A stretch of 64,000 nucleotides of DNA, taken from assembly GCF_042686125.1 (NCBI RefSeq), contig NZ_JBHUOV010000007.1:62001-126000 (forward strand), given 5' to 3'. A program made the translations under genes and the position numbers. Below, piece after piece: positions 18,028 through 26,118 of this stretch; position 1 is the stretch's first letter, and the number at the start of each line of letters is the position of its first letter. The notes beneath the pieces are model-generated. The model was given only the letters and a program-made list of their open reading frames with translations. It searched no databases and had not been told where the DNA came from. The stretch is from Oceanihabitans iliipiscarium. Lineage in GTDB: Bacteria; Bacteroidota; Bacteroidia; Flavobacteriales; Flavobacteriaceae.

Positions 18028-20214
18028 ATGCCAACTCTTAGATTTCACGCAGTAAAAGAAACCTTTAATCGTAAACCTGTTCATATTGAAGAAAATGAAC
18101 GTCGCTCTGCAATCTTCGGGCAGAATGTCTTTAACGAAGATACCATGCGTCAATATTTAACTAAAGAAGCTTTTAAAAGTGTCATGGATGCGATTCAAAA
18201 CGGATCGAAAATTGACAGGGTAGTAGCAGATCATATTTCAACAGGAATGAAAGAATGGGCTATTTCTAAAGGAGCAACTCATTATACACACTGGTTTCAG
18301 CCATTAACAGGTGCAACTGCAGAAAAGCATGATGCCTTTTTTGAGCCTATTGGTAATGGAAGAGCTATTGAGAAATTTGGAGGTGGACAGTTAGTTCAGC
18401 AAGAACCGGATGCGTCTAGTTTTCCAAATGGAGGGATTCGTAATACTTTTGAAGCACGTGGATATACAGCTTGGGATCCTACATCTCCTGCGTTTATTTA
18501 CGGCACAACGCTTTGTATTCCTACCGTGTTTGTGTCTTATACAGGGGAGGCTTTAGATTTTAAAACACCATTATTGCGTGCTTTGCAAGCTGTAGATCAA
18601 GCTGCTGTAGCTGTGTGTAAATATTTTGACAAAAATGTAAAGAAAGTAAACGCTTCTCTAGGTTGGGAACAAGAATACTTTCTAATAGATAGTTCTTTAG
18701 CGGCTTCACGTCCAGATATCGTTTTAACTGGAAGAACTTTGTTAGGGCATTCACCAGCTAAAGGACAACAATTAGATGATCATTATTTTGGAACGATTCC
18801 AAATCGTGCTATGGCTTATATGCGAGATTTAGAAACTGAGTGTATGTTGCTTGGTATTCCAGTTAAAACAAGACATAATGAGGTCGCACCAAATCAGTTT
18901 GAATTGGCGCCAGTTTATGACGAAGCTAATCTTGCTGTAGATCATAACTCTTTGCTTATGGATGTGATGGATAAAATTGCTGCGCGTCATAATTTTAAAG
19001 TTTTATTTCACGAAAAACCATTTGCTGGAGTTAATGGTTCTGGGAAGCATAATAACTGGAGTTTAAGTACTAATACAGGTGTAAACTTATTAAGTCCAGG
19101 AAAAACTCCAATGAGTAACCTTCAGTTTTTAACCTTTTTTATTAATACTATTAAAGCTGTTTATGATAATGAAGAATTACTTCGTGCTGCAATTGCTTCA
19201 GCAAGTAACGATCATCGTTTAGGAGCAAATGAAGCACCTCCAGCAATTATTTCTGTATTTATTGGAGAGCAACTAACGCGCACATTAAACGAGTTAGAAA
19301 ATGTTACAAATGGCAAATTATCACCAGAAGAAAAAACAGATCTAAAACTTAATGTTGTTGGAAAAATTCCAGATGTGCTGCTTGATAATACAGATAGAAA
19401 TAGAACTTCTCCTTTTGCGTTTACAGGAAATAAATTTGAATTTAGAGCTGTAGGTTCTACTGCAAATTGTGCGAATCCAATGACTGTTTTAAATGCTATT
19501 GTTGCTAAGCAATTAATTGATTTTAAAACTGAAGTTGATGCGCTTATTGTTAAAGAAAAACTTAAAAAAGATGAAGCGGTTTTTAATATATTAAGAGAAT
19601 ATATTAAGACGTCTAAAAATATTTTATTTGAAGGTAATGGTTATGGTGAAGCCTGGGAAAAAGAGGCTAAAAAACGTGGTTTAAGTAACAATAAAACGAC
19701 ACCAGAAGCTTTAAAAGCAAAAGTATCTAAAAAGGCTTTTGATCTTTATAGTGAATTAGGCATTATGAATAAAGTTGAAGTTGAAGCGCGATATGAAATT
19801 GAAATCGAAGAATATGTATTGCGCATTCAAATTGAAGGTCGTGTTCTTGGAGATATTGCAAGGAATCACGTTGTGCCTACAGCTGTTAAATATCAAAATG
19901 TTTTAATTGATAATGTAAAAGGGCTTAAAGAAATTTATGGCACAAGTTTTAAGAAATTAGCGAAAGAACAACTTAATTTAATTGAAGAGATTTCTAGTCA
20001 TATAGAAGCGATAAATTCTAATGTGACTAAAATGACCAATGAAAGAAGAAAAGCCAATAATATGAATGATGTTGATAAGAAAGCAAATGCTTATTGTTTT
20101 AAAGTGAAACCATTATTCGATGAAATACGCTACCATTGCGATAAATTAGAGTTATTAGTTGATGATGAACTTTGGCCTCTAACAAAATATAGAGAATTAT
20201 TATTTACTAATTAG
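18028..20214 (+). CDS. glnN: Glutamine synthetase type III
   Basis: The 728-residue cytoplasmic enzyme makes glutamine from glutamate, ammonia and ATP. Its length identifies the large GSIII class common in Bacteroidota, as opposed to GSI (about 470). An N-terminal GSIII-specific region covers about 1-170 (THYTHWFQPLTGATAEKHDAF at the catalytic-domain edge). Catalytic motifs include NGSGKHNNWSLS and the metal-binding stretches TRHNEVAPNQFE and FEFRAVGSTANC. It has its own promoter and terminator and no glnB or amtB neighbour, so nitrogen control is not visible locally. Confidence 0.97.
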   Translation: MPTLRFHAVKETFNRKPVHIEENERRSAIFGQNVFNEDTMRQYLTKEAFKSVMDAIQNGSKIDRVVADHISTGMKEWAISKGATHYTHWFQPLTGATAEKHDAFFEPIGNGRAIEKFGGGQLVQQEPDASSFPNGGIRNTFEARGYTAWDPTSPAFIYGTTLCIPTVFVSYTGEALDFKTPLLRALQAVDQAAVAVCKYFDKNVKKVNASLGWEQEYFLIDSSLAASRPDIVLTGRTLLGHSPAKGQQLDDHYFGTIPNRAMAYMRDLETECMLLGIPVKTRHNEVAPNQFELAPVYDEANLAVDHNSLLMDVMDKIAARHNFKVLFHEKPFAGVNGSGKHNNWSLSTNTGVNLLSPGKTPMSNLQFLTFFINTIKAVYDNEELLRAAIASASNDHRLGANEAPPAIISVFIGEQLTRTLNELENVTNGKLSPEEKTDLKLNVVGKIPDVLLDNTDRNRTSPFAFTGNKFEFRAVGSTANCANPMTVLNAIVAKQLIDFKTEVDALIVKEKLKKDEAVFNILREYIKTSKNILFEGNGYGEAWEKEAKKRGLSNNKTTPEALKAKVSKKAFDLYSELGIMNKVEVEARYEIEIEEYVLRIQIEGRVLGDIARNHVVPTAVKYQNVLIDNVKGLKEIYGTSFKKLAKEQLNLIEEISSHIEAINSNVTKMTNERRKANNMNDVDKKANAYCFKVKPLFDEIRYHCDKLELLVDDELWPLTKYRELLFTN

Positions 20215-20235
20215 ATTTAAACGCTTAATTTTAAA

Positions 20236-20266
20236 AAAGACCGCTTGAGTAAAGTGGTCTTTTTTT
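20236..20266 (+). terminator. Intrinsic terminator of glnN
   Basis: An 11-bp stem pairs AAAGACCGCTT at 20236-20246 with 20252-20262, including one G-T wobble. A run of T follows. Confidence 0.88.
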
Positions 20267-20356
20267 GGTTAAACGGTAGAATAGTTTTTGATAAGATGTC
20301 GTTTATCTAATTTAAATAACATATTGACGAATTGTTTAGTTGGGAGTAAATTATTT

Positions 20357-20378
20357 ATACGGTTTTTCCGTATTTTTG
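20357..20378 (+). promoter_or_regulatory. Promoter -7 element overlapped by a dyad, upstream of a small secreted peptide
   Basis: TATTTTTG at 20371-20378 fits the TAnnTTTG -7 consensus. It is overlapped by the perfect inverted repeat ATACGG-N5-CCGTAT (20357-20373), which could be an operator that blocks the promoter. The ATG of the small gene is 28 bases downstream. No good -33 element is seen. Confidence 0.55.
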
Positions 20379-20406
20379 TATTGCTATTAATCAATAATCA
20401 ATAACA

Positions 20407-20544
20407 ATGAAGAGGCTTCTTTTAAGTGTTCTCATGCTCATGGCTGCGACTTTCATATTTTCGCAAGCAAATAAAAAGCAAGAAGAACCAGATTTAAAAA
20501 AAGAAATTGTTCTAAATGAACAAAGTAACTTACAAATTAACTAG
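20407..20544 (+). CDS. Small secreted peptide (45 residues)
   Basis: The 45-residue frame starts at ATG 20407 and ends at TAG 20542-20544. It has a classical signal peptide: MKRLLLSVLM, a hydrophobic core, and a likely cleavage after FSQ at residue 20. The mature part is only about 25 residues, highly charged (NKKQEEPDLKKE). I do not recognise a family. Support comes from the signal peptide, the promoter upstream and a series of hairpins downstream; the stop codon lies within the first hairpin. Its function is unknown; a leader peptide or a peptide released into the periplasm are both possible. Confidence 0.6.
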   Translation: MKRLLLSVLMLMAATFIFSQANKKQEEPDLKKEIVLNEQSNLQIN

Positions 20545-20694
20545 AGTTTTATATCAAAAATAAAACTCTAGAATTAATTTAGTTATTAATTCTCAATTTT
20601 TAAGACATTTACACTGTTGTGATTTTATGACAGGGAAGATATTAGATAATATCTAAAGGGAAGACAAATGAAATTTTATCATTTGTCTTTTTTA
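20541..20694 (+). ncRNA. Multi-hairpin transcript segment ending in an intrinsic terminator
   Basis: Four perfect hairpins follow one another: 20541-20552 with 20560-20571 (12 bp), 20571-20578 with 20585-20592 (8 bp), 20637-20643 with 20648-20654 (7 bp), and the terminator 20661-20671 with 20679-20689 (11 bp) plus a T-run. The segment lies between the secreted peptide and the beta-barrel gene, whose ATG is only 38 bases past the terminator. It may be a small RNA, a 3' UTR-derived RNA or an attenuator of the next gene. This class is my inference; the hairpins are directly visible. Confidence 0.45.
20661..20694 (+). terminator. Intrinsic terminator before the beta-barrel gene
   Basis: AAGACAAATGA at 20661-20671 pairs perfectly with 20679-20689 and runs into six T residues. 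It is the last hairpin of the structured segment above. Confidence 0.88.
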
Positions 20695-20731
20695 TGTTAA
20701 ATTAGTCGTATTCTAACTTTTAGCTATTAAT

Positions 20732-21400
20732 ATGAATCTACAGTTTAATTCAGTATTTAAAAAAATACTCGTACTCTTATTTATTTGTTTCACTAGTTTC
20801 TATACTTTTTCTCAGTCTAACAAAGAAGTCAAAAAAGACACTTATAAATATTTTAATTTTAATAGAGGTCATAATGTAATAACAGCAGCAATTGGAACTG
20901 CTGTAATGAATGGAGATCTTCCAGATCCTCAATTTGGGTTTTATGGACAAATAGGATATAAGCGATTTATTAATCCATACTTAAATGTAAACTTTACATA
21001 TAATAAATTTAATCTAGTCTTTAAAGATATATCGAATAACGGATTTATGTCTTTTGATCTTAATGTTGAAGGAATGCTGTTTCCAAATAAACCATTTACA
21101 CCATACGCTTATGCAGGATTCGGATTTAACGCTTCAAATTATTTTAAACAAACAGATTCAAAATCACAAGCTGGTCTTGGATTAGAATATATGGTAAATC
21201 AAGGTATTGGTATAAAACTATTCTCAGACTATAACTACGTTTTTAGCGATTTAGTAGATGGCATTGAGTTTGGCGCTTCAAATGATGTATATTGGCGAAT
21301 AGGTTTAGGGGTTAATATTTATTTAAGAAATAAAAAGAAACCAATTCCAGATAACGTCCCTACAATTATTAAATCAAACCCAATTATTCATAATAACTAA
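20732..21400 (+). CDS. Outer-membrane beta-barrel protein of unknown role
   Basis: The 222-residue protein has a signal peptide with cleavage around residue 28 (SFYTFSQ). Alternating hydrophobic strands follow, typical of an eight-stranded OmpA-like barrel, with aromatic-rich strand ends such as NVNFTYNKFNLVF, PYAYAGFGFNASNYF and DVYWRIGLGVNIYL. A short basic proline-containing tail (about 200-222) follows the last strand. It most likely sits in the outer membrane. It has no recognisable enzyme motif. It may be expressed with purM, which starts 35 bases later, although purM has its own promoter box. Confidence 0.75.
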   Translation: MNLQFNSVFKKILVLLFICFTSFYTFSQSNKEVKKDTYKYFNFNRGHNVITAAIGTAVMNGDLPDPQFGFYGQIGYKRFINPYLNVNFTYNKFNLVFKDISNNGFMSFDLNVEGMLFPNKPFTPYAYAGFGFNASNYFKQTDSKSQAGLGLEYMVNQGIGIKLFSDYNYVFSDLVDGIEFGASNDVYWRIGLGVNIYLRNKKKPIPDNVPTIIKSNPIIHNN

Positions 21401-21411
21401 ATTACAATTCT

Positions 21412-21419
21412 TATTTTTG
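21412..21419 (+). promoter_or_regulatory. -7 promoter element of purM
   Basis: TATTTTTG fits TAnnTTTG and lies 16 bases before the ATG. No -33 match is seen. The short leader that results is common in this phylum. Confidence 0.5.
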
Positions 21420-21435
21420 CAACTCAAAACGAGTT

Positions 21436-22614
21436 ATGAGCCAAGATATAAGTAAAAGATATGCACAACGCGGTGTTTCAGCTTCAAAAGAAGATGTGCA
21501 TAATGCTATAAAAAATATTGATAAAGGGTTATTTCCTAAAGCTTTTTGTAAAATAGTTCCAGATAATTTGACCCATGACAAAGATTTTTGCCTTATCATG
21601 CACGCAGATGGAGCTGGTACCAAATCATCTTTAGCTTATATGTATTGGAAGGAAACTGGCGATATTTCTGTTTGGAAAGGCATTGCACAGGATGCACTTA
21701 TTATGAATATTGACGACTTACTTTGTGTTGGTGCAACAGACCATATTATGTTGTCCTCAACTATTGGAAGAAATAAAAACCTTATTCCTGGTGAAGTGAT
21801 TTCGGCAATCATAAATGGTACCGAAGAACTTATTGAAGACCTAAAATCATTTGGTGTTACTATTCACTCTACTGGTGGTGAAACTGCAGACGTTGGCGAT
21901 TTGGTAAAAACAATTATCGTTGATTCTACTGTGACGGCAAGAATGAAACGTAAAGACGTTATTGATAATGCCAATATTAAAGTAGGAAATGTGATTGTCG
22001 GATTAGAAAGTTTTGGACAAGCAACTTATGAAAGGGAGTATAATGGAGGTATGGGAAGTAATGGTTTAACTTCTGCTAGACATGATGTGTTTCATAAATA
22101 CCTTGCTGAAAAATATCCCGAAAGTTTTGACGCTGCGGTTCCTGAAAATTTAGTCTATTCAGGGCAAATGAAACTTACAGATGCTGTTGAAAACTCACCA
22201 ATTGATGCAGGAAAGTTGGTGCTTTCGCCAACAAGAACCTATGCGCCAATTATAAAGGCAATCTTAACTAAGTATAGCCCTAAAGACATTCATGGTATGG
22301 TGCATTGTTCTGGTGGAGCGCAAACGAAAATTCTACATTTTATAGATAACTTACATATTATTAAAGACAATATGTTTGCAATTCCTCCATTGTTTAAACT
22401 TATTCAAGAACAGTCTAAAACAGATTGGAAAGAAATGTATCAAGTGTTTAACTGTGGACATCGTATGGAATTATACGTGACTCCAGAAATTGCTGAAGAT
22501 ATTATCTCTATTTCTAAATCCTTTAATGTAAATGCTAAAATTATTGGAAGAGTAGAAGCTTCTGAAAAGAAAAAGCTGACTATTAAAAGTGAATTCGGAG
22601 CGTTTATTTATTAG
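21436..22614 (+). CDS. purM: Phosphoribosylformylglycinamidine cyclo-ligase (AIR synthetase)
   Basis: The 392-residue PurM-type enzyme closes the imidazole ring of purines (FGAM to AIR, using ATP). Visible family features are the N-terminal SKRYAQRGVSASKEDV segment, the nucleotide-binding HADGAGTKSSLAYMYW motif (residues about 55-70), DALIMNIDDLLCVGAT, the STGGETADVGDLV loop and the C-terminal CSGGAQTKILHF stretch. It is longer than E. coli PurM (345), as usual for the Bacteroidota form. No other pur gene is adjacent. Confidence 0.93.
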   Translation: MSQDISKRYAQRGVSASKEDVHNAIKNIDKGLFPKAFCKIVPDNLTHDKDFCLIMHADGAGTKSSLAYMYWKETGDISVWKGIAQDALIMNIDDLLCVGATDHIMLSSTIGRNKNLIPGEVISAIINGTEELIEDLKSFGVTIHSTGGETADVGDLVKTIIVDSTVTARMKRKDVIDNANIKVGNVIVGLESFGQATYEREYNGGMGSNGLTSARHDVFHKYLAEKYPESFDAAVPENLVYSGQMKLTDAVENSPIDAGKLVLSPTRTYAPIIKAILTKYSPKDIHGMVHCSGGAQTKILHFIDNLHIIKDNMFAIPPLFKLIQEQSKTDWKEMYQVFNCGHRMELYVTPEIAEDIISISKSFNVNAKIIGRVEASEKKKLTIKSEFGAFIY

Positions 22615-22691
22615 CCTCAGTGTTAAAATTCGTTAAATATTTACAATCTTTTGTTGAACTAATTAAATTCGTGAGCTATTAATTTTTACTC

Positions 22692-23657
22692 ATGAAAAAG
22701 GCTTTAATCCTATTACTGATACTGTCTATTAATTATAGCAACGCACAATCAGATTCCTTAGCAGTTAATACTAAACTTGAACAAAGCTTTCCGAAATGGA
22801 AGAATAAAAATATGGCAACTTTAGATGTCAGTGAAGTTGCTTTTGTAAATTGGAACTCTGGTGGTAGTAATTCTATTTCAGCCTTATTAGGTTTAGTGAG
22901 TCAGGCAAATTATAAATTCAAGCATTTTTTTTGGAATAACAATATTAATATTAGGTATGGTATTAATAAACAACAAAGTCAAGAGCTAAGAAAAACAGAA
23001 GATTTAATAGAAATTAACTCTAATATTGGTTACAGAAAAGATAGTTTAACCAATTGGTTTTTTACTTCAAGATTTAATTTTAAAACTCAATTCTCTAACG
23101 GTTACACTTATCCAAACACCTCCAATGCCATATCAAAATTTATGGCACCAGGCTATTTGTTTTACGGAGTAGGTATTGAATATGGTAAAAACATTGAAAA
23201 ACTATCTGTTTATTTTTCGCCAGCAACGACGAAATCGACTTTTGTTTTAGATCAAGAGTTAGCAAATACAGGAGCATTTGGTGTAAAACCTGCCGAATTG
23301 GATGAACAAGAAAATGTTATTGAAGAAGGTGAGCGAGTAAGAAACGAATTCGGAATACTATTTACAAATGCTTTTGAAGCAGAAATAGCTAAGAATATTT
23401 ACATGAAACATTCTGTGAATTTTTATACAGATTATCTTAATGATTTTGGAAACATAGATGTTGACTGGCAGGTTAATTTAGATTTTAAAGTAAATAATTA
23501 CATTAGAGCTAATTTGGGTTCGCATTTAAAATATGATAATGATGTAAAAAATCTAGTCGCTATTAATGACGAGAATGAAGAAGAAGAATTTGTAGAAGAA
23601 GGTGCAAAAGTACAATGGAAACAAATTCTAGGTATTGGTGTTGTCGTAGACTTTTAA
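22692..23657 (+). CDS. DUF3078 outer-membrane barrel protein
   Basis: The 321-residue protein has a signal peptide to about residue 19 (INYSNAQ). The DUF3078 hallmarks follow: VAFVNWNSGGSNSISALLG, with beta-strands throughout, and a C-terminal strand ending QILGIGVVVDF. DUF3078 proteins are predicted outer-membrane beta-barrels found mostly in Bacteroidota; the function is not known. An acidic stretch (ENEEEEFVEEG, about 295-305) precedes the last strand. It is convergent with the small membrane-protein gene at 23661, three bases away. Confidence 0.85.
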   Translation: MKKALILLLILSINYSNAQSDSLAVNTKLEQSFPKWKNKNMATLDVSEVAFVNWNSGGSNSISALLGLVSQANYKFKHFFWNNNINIRYGINKQQSQELRKTEDLIEINSNIGYRKDSLTNWFFTSRFNFKTQFSNGYTYPNTSNAISKFMAPGYLFYGVGIEYGKNIEKLSVYFSPATTKSTFVLDQELANTGAFGVKPAELDEQENVIEEGERVRNEFGILFTNAFEAEIAKNIYMKHSVNFYTDYLNDFGNIDVDWQVNLDFKVNNYIRANLGSHLKYDNDVKNLVAINDENEEEEFVEEGAKVQWKQILGIGVVVDF

Positions 23658-23660
23658 TGT

Positions 23661-23948
23661 TTAAATAAACCCCTTTATTAAAAATAAAAAAGTAAGCATT
23701 ACCGAGCAGTCAATTAAATATATAATGCCCAATAGCTTAAAATTTGAAACACCTACCATTTTATAGAAGCCAATCTTTCTTCGCACACCAAAATCTTTCA
23801 GTAATAACCAAAATAAAATCACCAAAAATAACTTTGTTAAAAGCGTAAGCACAAAACTTTGGCTCATTATTAATATAACAAGATTTATAGTAAAAGACCA
23901 CAAAAACAGTGGCCTATAATACGCCAATATGGATTTGAGCAGATTCAT
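23661..23948 (-). CDS. Small membrane protein, three predicted transmembrane helices
   Basis: The 95-residue product is almost entirely hydrophobic, with likely membrane segments at about 12-30, 32-50 and 66-92. A short basic loop GVRRKIGFYKM lies between the last two. I do not recognise the family with certainty; similar short proteins occur in flavobacteria. It is a lone leftward gene, convergent with the DUF3078 gene and divergent from prfA. Confidence 0.65.
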   Translation of the reverse strand: MNLLKSILAYYRPLFLWSFTINLVILIMSQSFVLTLLTKLFLVILFWLLLKDFGVRRKIGFYKMVGVSNFKLLGIIYLIDCSVMLTFLFLIKGFI

Positions 23949-24034
23949 GAGTACTATTAGAACGCAATTTTTTTATAATTATTTTTTAAACAATATTGAT
24001 AAGTCTTCAGCTATAGAAAATCCATAAATTATCG

Positions 24035-24042
24035 TATTTTTG
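24035..24042 (+). promoter_or_regulatory. -7 promoter element of prfA
   Basis: TATTTTTG matches TAnnTTTG and lies 22 bases before the prfA ATG. No -33 TTTG is seen at standard spacing. Confidence 0.5.
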
Positions 24043-24064
24043 AAACACAATTTTTAGAAGATAC

Positions 24065-25141
24065 ATGTTAGAAAAACTGCAAATAGTAAAGCAACGTTTT
24101 GATGAGGTTAGCGATTTAATCATTCAACCAGATATTATTACAGATCAAAAACGTTATGTAGAATTAAATAAAGAATACAAAGATTTACGCTTATTAATGG
24201 ATAAGCGTGAACAATATATTGAGTTTACCAATAATTTAGCCGAAGCTGAAGAAATTATTGCAGATGGTAGCGATGCCGAAATGGTTGAAATGGCTAAAAT
24301 GCAATACGATGAAGCTAAAGAAGGTATTCCAAAATTGGAAGACGAAATACGTTTCTTGTTAATTCCAAAAGATCCTGAAGATTCTAAAAATGCAGTAGTA
24401 GAGCTTAGAGCTGGAACTGGAGGAGATGAAGCAAGTATTTTTGCAGGTGACTTATTTAGAATGTACACTAAATATTGTGAAAGTAAAGGCTGGAAGGTTG
24501 ATGTAGTAGATTATAGCGAAGGTACCAATGGTGGTTTTAAAGAAATTCAATTCGAAGTTTCTGGTGAAGAGGTCTACGGAACATTAAAATTTGAAGCTGG
24601 TGTACATCGTGTACAACGTGTGCCTCAAACTGAAACCCAAGGACGTGTTCATACTAGTGCTGCAACATGTATGGTGTTTCCAGAAGCCGAAGAGTTTGAT
24701 ATTGAAATAAACCCGAAAGATGTAAGAATTGATTTCTTTTGTTCTTCTGGACCTGGTGGACAATCTGTTAATACAACGTATTCCGCTGTAAGATTAACGC
24801 ATGAACCAACAGGCTTAGTGGCTCAATGTCAAGACCAAAAATCACAGCATAAAAACAAAGAAAAAGCATTTAAAGTGTTACGTTCTCGTTTATATGATAT
24901 GGAATTGGCAAAAAAGAATGAAGCTGATGCAGAAAAACGTGGCTCTATGGTAAGCTCTGGAGATAGAAGTGCAAAAATTAGAACGTATAATTATCCTCAA
25001 GGGCGTGTAACAGACCACAGAATTGGCTTAACACTTTACGATTTAAGTAATATCGTAAATGGAGATATTCAAAAAATTATAGACGAATTACAACTGGCTG
25101 AAAATACAGAAAAATTAAAAGCCAGCGACGAACATATTTAA
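24065..25141 (+). CDS. prfA: Peptide chain release factor 1
   Basis: The 358-residue protein terminates translation at UAA and UAG. The stop-codon reading motif PQT (residues 187-189, the PxT type of RF1, not the SPF of RF2) lies in RVPQTETQGRVHTS. The catalytic GGQ is at 231-233 in SGPGGQSVN, where the glutamine is normally methylated by PrmC. The length (about 360) and the coiled N-terminal domain fit. A terminator follows immediately. Confidence 0.97.
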   Translation: MLEKLQIVKQRFDEVSDLIIQPDIITDQKRYVELNKEYKDLRLLMDKREQYIEFTNNLAEAEEIIADGSDAEMVEMAKMQYDEAKEGIPKLEDEIRFLLIPKDPEDSKNAVVELRAGTGGDEASIFAGDLFRMYTKYCESKGWKVDVVDYSEGTNGGFKEIQFEVSGEEVYGTLKFEAGVHRVQRVPQTETQGRVHTSAATCMVFPEAEEFDIEINPKDVRIDFFCSSGPGGQSVNTTYSAVRLTHEPTGLVAQCQDQKSQHKNKEKAFKVLRSRLYDMELAKKNEADAEKRGSMVSSGDRSAKIRTYNYPQGRVTDHRIGLTLYDLSNIVNGDIQKIIDELQLAENTEKLKASDEHI

Positions 25142-25145
25142 TGTT

Positions 25146-25170
25146 AAGCCTCATGTCGAGGCTTTTTTTA
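25146..25170 (+). terminator. Intrinsic terminator of prfA
   Basis: AAGCCTC at 25146-25152 pairs with GAGGCTT at 25158-25164 around a five-base loop, followed by T residues. Confidence 0.88.
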
Positions 25171-25190
25171 TTGACAAGTTATTTTAATTT

Positions 25191-25217
25191 GTCATTCCGT
25201 GCGTGATACGGAATCCA
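25191..25217. repeat. Short palindromic intergenic repeat (GTCATTCC...GGAATCCA type)
   Basis: ATTCCGT at 25194-25200 pairs with ACGGAAT at 25208-25214, flanked by GTC and CCA. Palindromes of this GTCATTCC/GGAATCCA type are scattered in many bacterial genomes. A decayed relative (CATTCC...GAAATCCA) lies on the other side of pyrF at 26090-26116. The repeat contains a GTG that extends the pyrF reading frame artificially. Confidence 0.6.
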
Positions 25218-25270
25218 CTAATATTGAAAACAGATTCTGTGGCGTAATACAGAAGAATAAAGTAGTGTTG

Positions 25271-26086
25271 ATGACAACTGAACAATTAGTAACGCAAATT
25301 CAAAAAAAGAAATCCTTTCTATGCATAGGATTAGATGTCGATATTCATAAAATGCCTCAGCATCTTTTGACTGAAGAAGATCCAATCTTCGCATTTAATA
25401 AAGCAATTATTGATGCCACGCATCACTTATGTGTGGCTTATAAACCTAATACAGCTTTTTATGAAGCTTACGGTTTAAAAGGTTGGAAAGCTTTAGAAAA
25501 AACCATTAATTATCTAAACGAAACATATCCTGAAATTTTTACTATTGCTGATGCCAAACGTGGAGATATAGGAAACACAAGCTCTATGTATGCTAAAGCT
25601 TTTTTTAAAGATTTGGCTTTTGATAGCGTGACTGTTGCTCCATATATGGGAAAAGATTCTGTCGAACCTTTTCTTGCGTTTAAAGATAAACACACTATTA
25701 TGTTAGCCTTAACGTCTAATGAAGGTGCTTTCGATTTTCAAACCAAAAAAGTAGAAGGTAAAGAATTGTATAAGCAAGTTTTAGAAACTTCTAAGAGGTG
25801 GAAAAATGCCGAAAACTTAATGTATGTTGTTGGTGCAACTAAAGCGGAATATTTCGCTGAAATTAGAAAAATCATTCCAGATTCTTTTTTATTAGTTCCA
25901 GGAGTTGGAGCGCAAGGAGGGAATCTGCAAGAGGTTTGTAAATATGGTATGAACAAACATGTTGGACTGCTTGTTAATTCCTCTCGCGGAATTATTTACG
26001 CTTCAAATCAAGAAAATTTTGCTGAAGCTTCAGCTGGTAAAGCCAAAGATTTACAACAACAAATGGAGGTGATTTTGAACAATTAA
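25271..26086 (+). CDS. pyrF: Orotidine 5'-phosphate decarboxylase
   Basis: The 271-residue TIM-barrel enzyme converts OMP to UMP in pyrimidine synthesis. The longer, type-2 form is indicated by FLCIGLDVD near residue 18, the catalytic TIADAKRGDIGNTS segment, VAPYMGKDSV and the phosphate-binding VPGVGAQGG. The frame is open back to a GTG at 25199, but that extension lies in a palindromic repeat. The ATG at 25271 matches family N-termini (MTTEQLVTQI). Confidence 0.95.
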   Translation: MTTEQLVTQIQKKKSFLCIGLDVDIHKMPQHLLTEEDPIFAFNKAIIDATHHLCVAYKPNTAFYEAYGLKGWKALEKTINYLNETYPEIFTIADAKRGDIGNTSSMYAKAFFKDLAFDSVTVAPYMGKDSVEPFLAFKDKHTIMLALTSNEGAFDFQTKKVEGKELYKQVLETSKRWKNAENLMYVVGATKAEYFAEIRKIIPDSFLLVPGVGAQGGNLQEVCKYGMNKHVGLLVNSSRGIIYASNQENFAEASAGKAKDLQQQMEVILNN

Positions 26087-26118
26087 TTGCCATTCCTCAC
26101 TTCGATGCGAAATCCACG

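Noticed and set aside
25199..25270. Upstream extension of pyrF by 24 codons from a GTG
   Set aside because: The added sequence lies in a palindromic intergenic repeat and is absent from the family; ATG 25271 fits.
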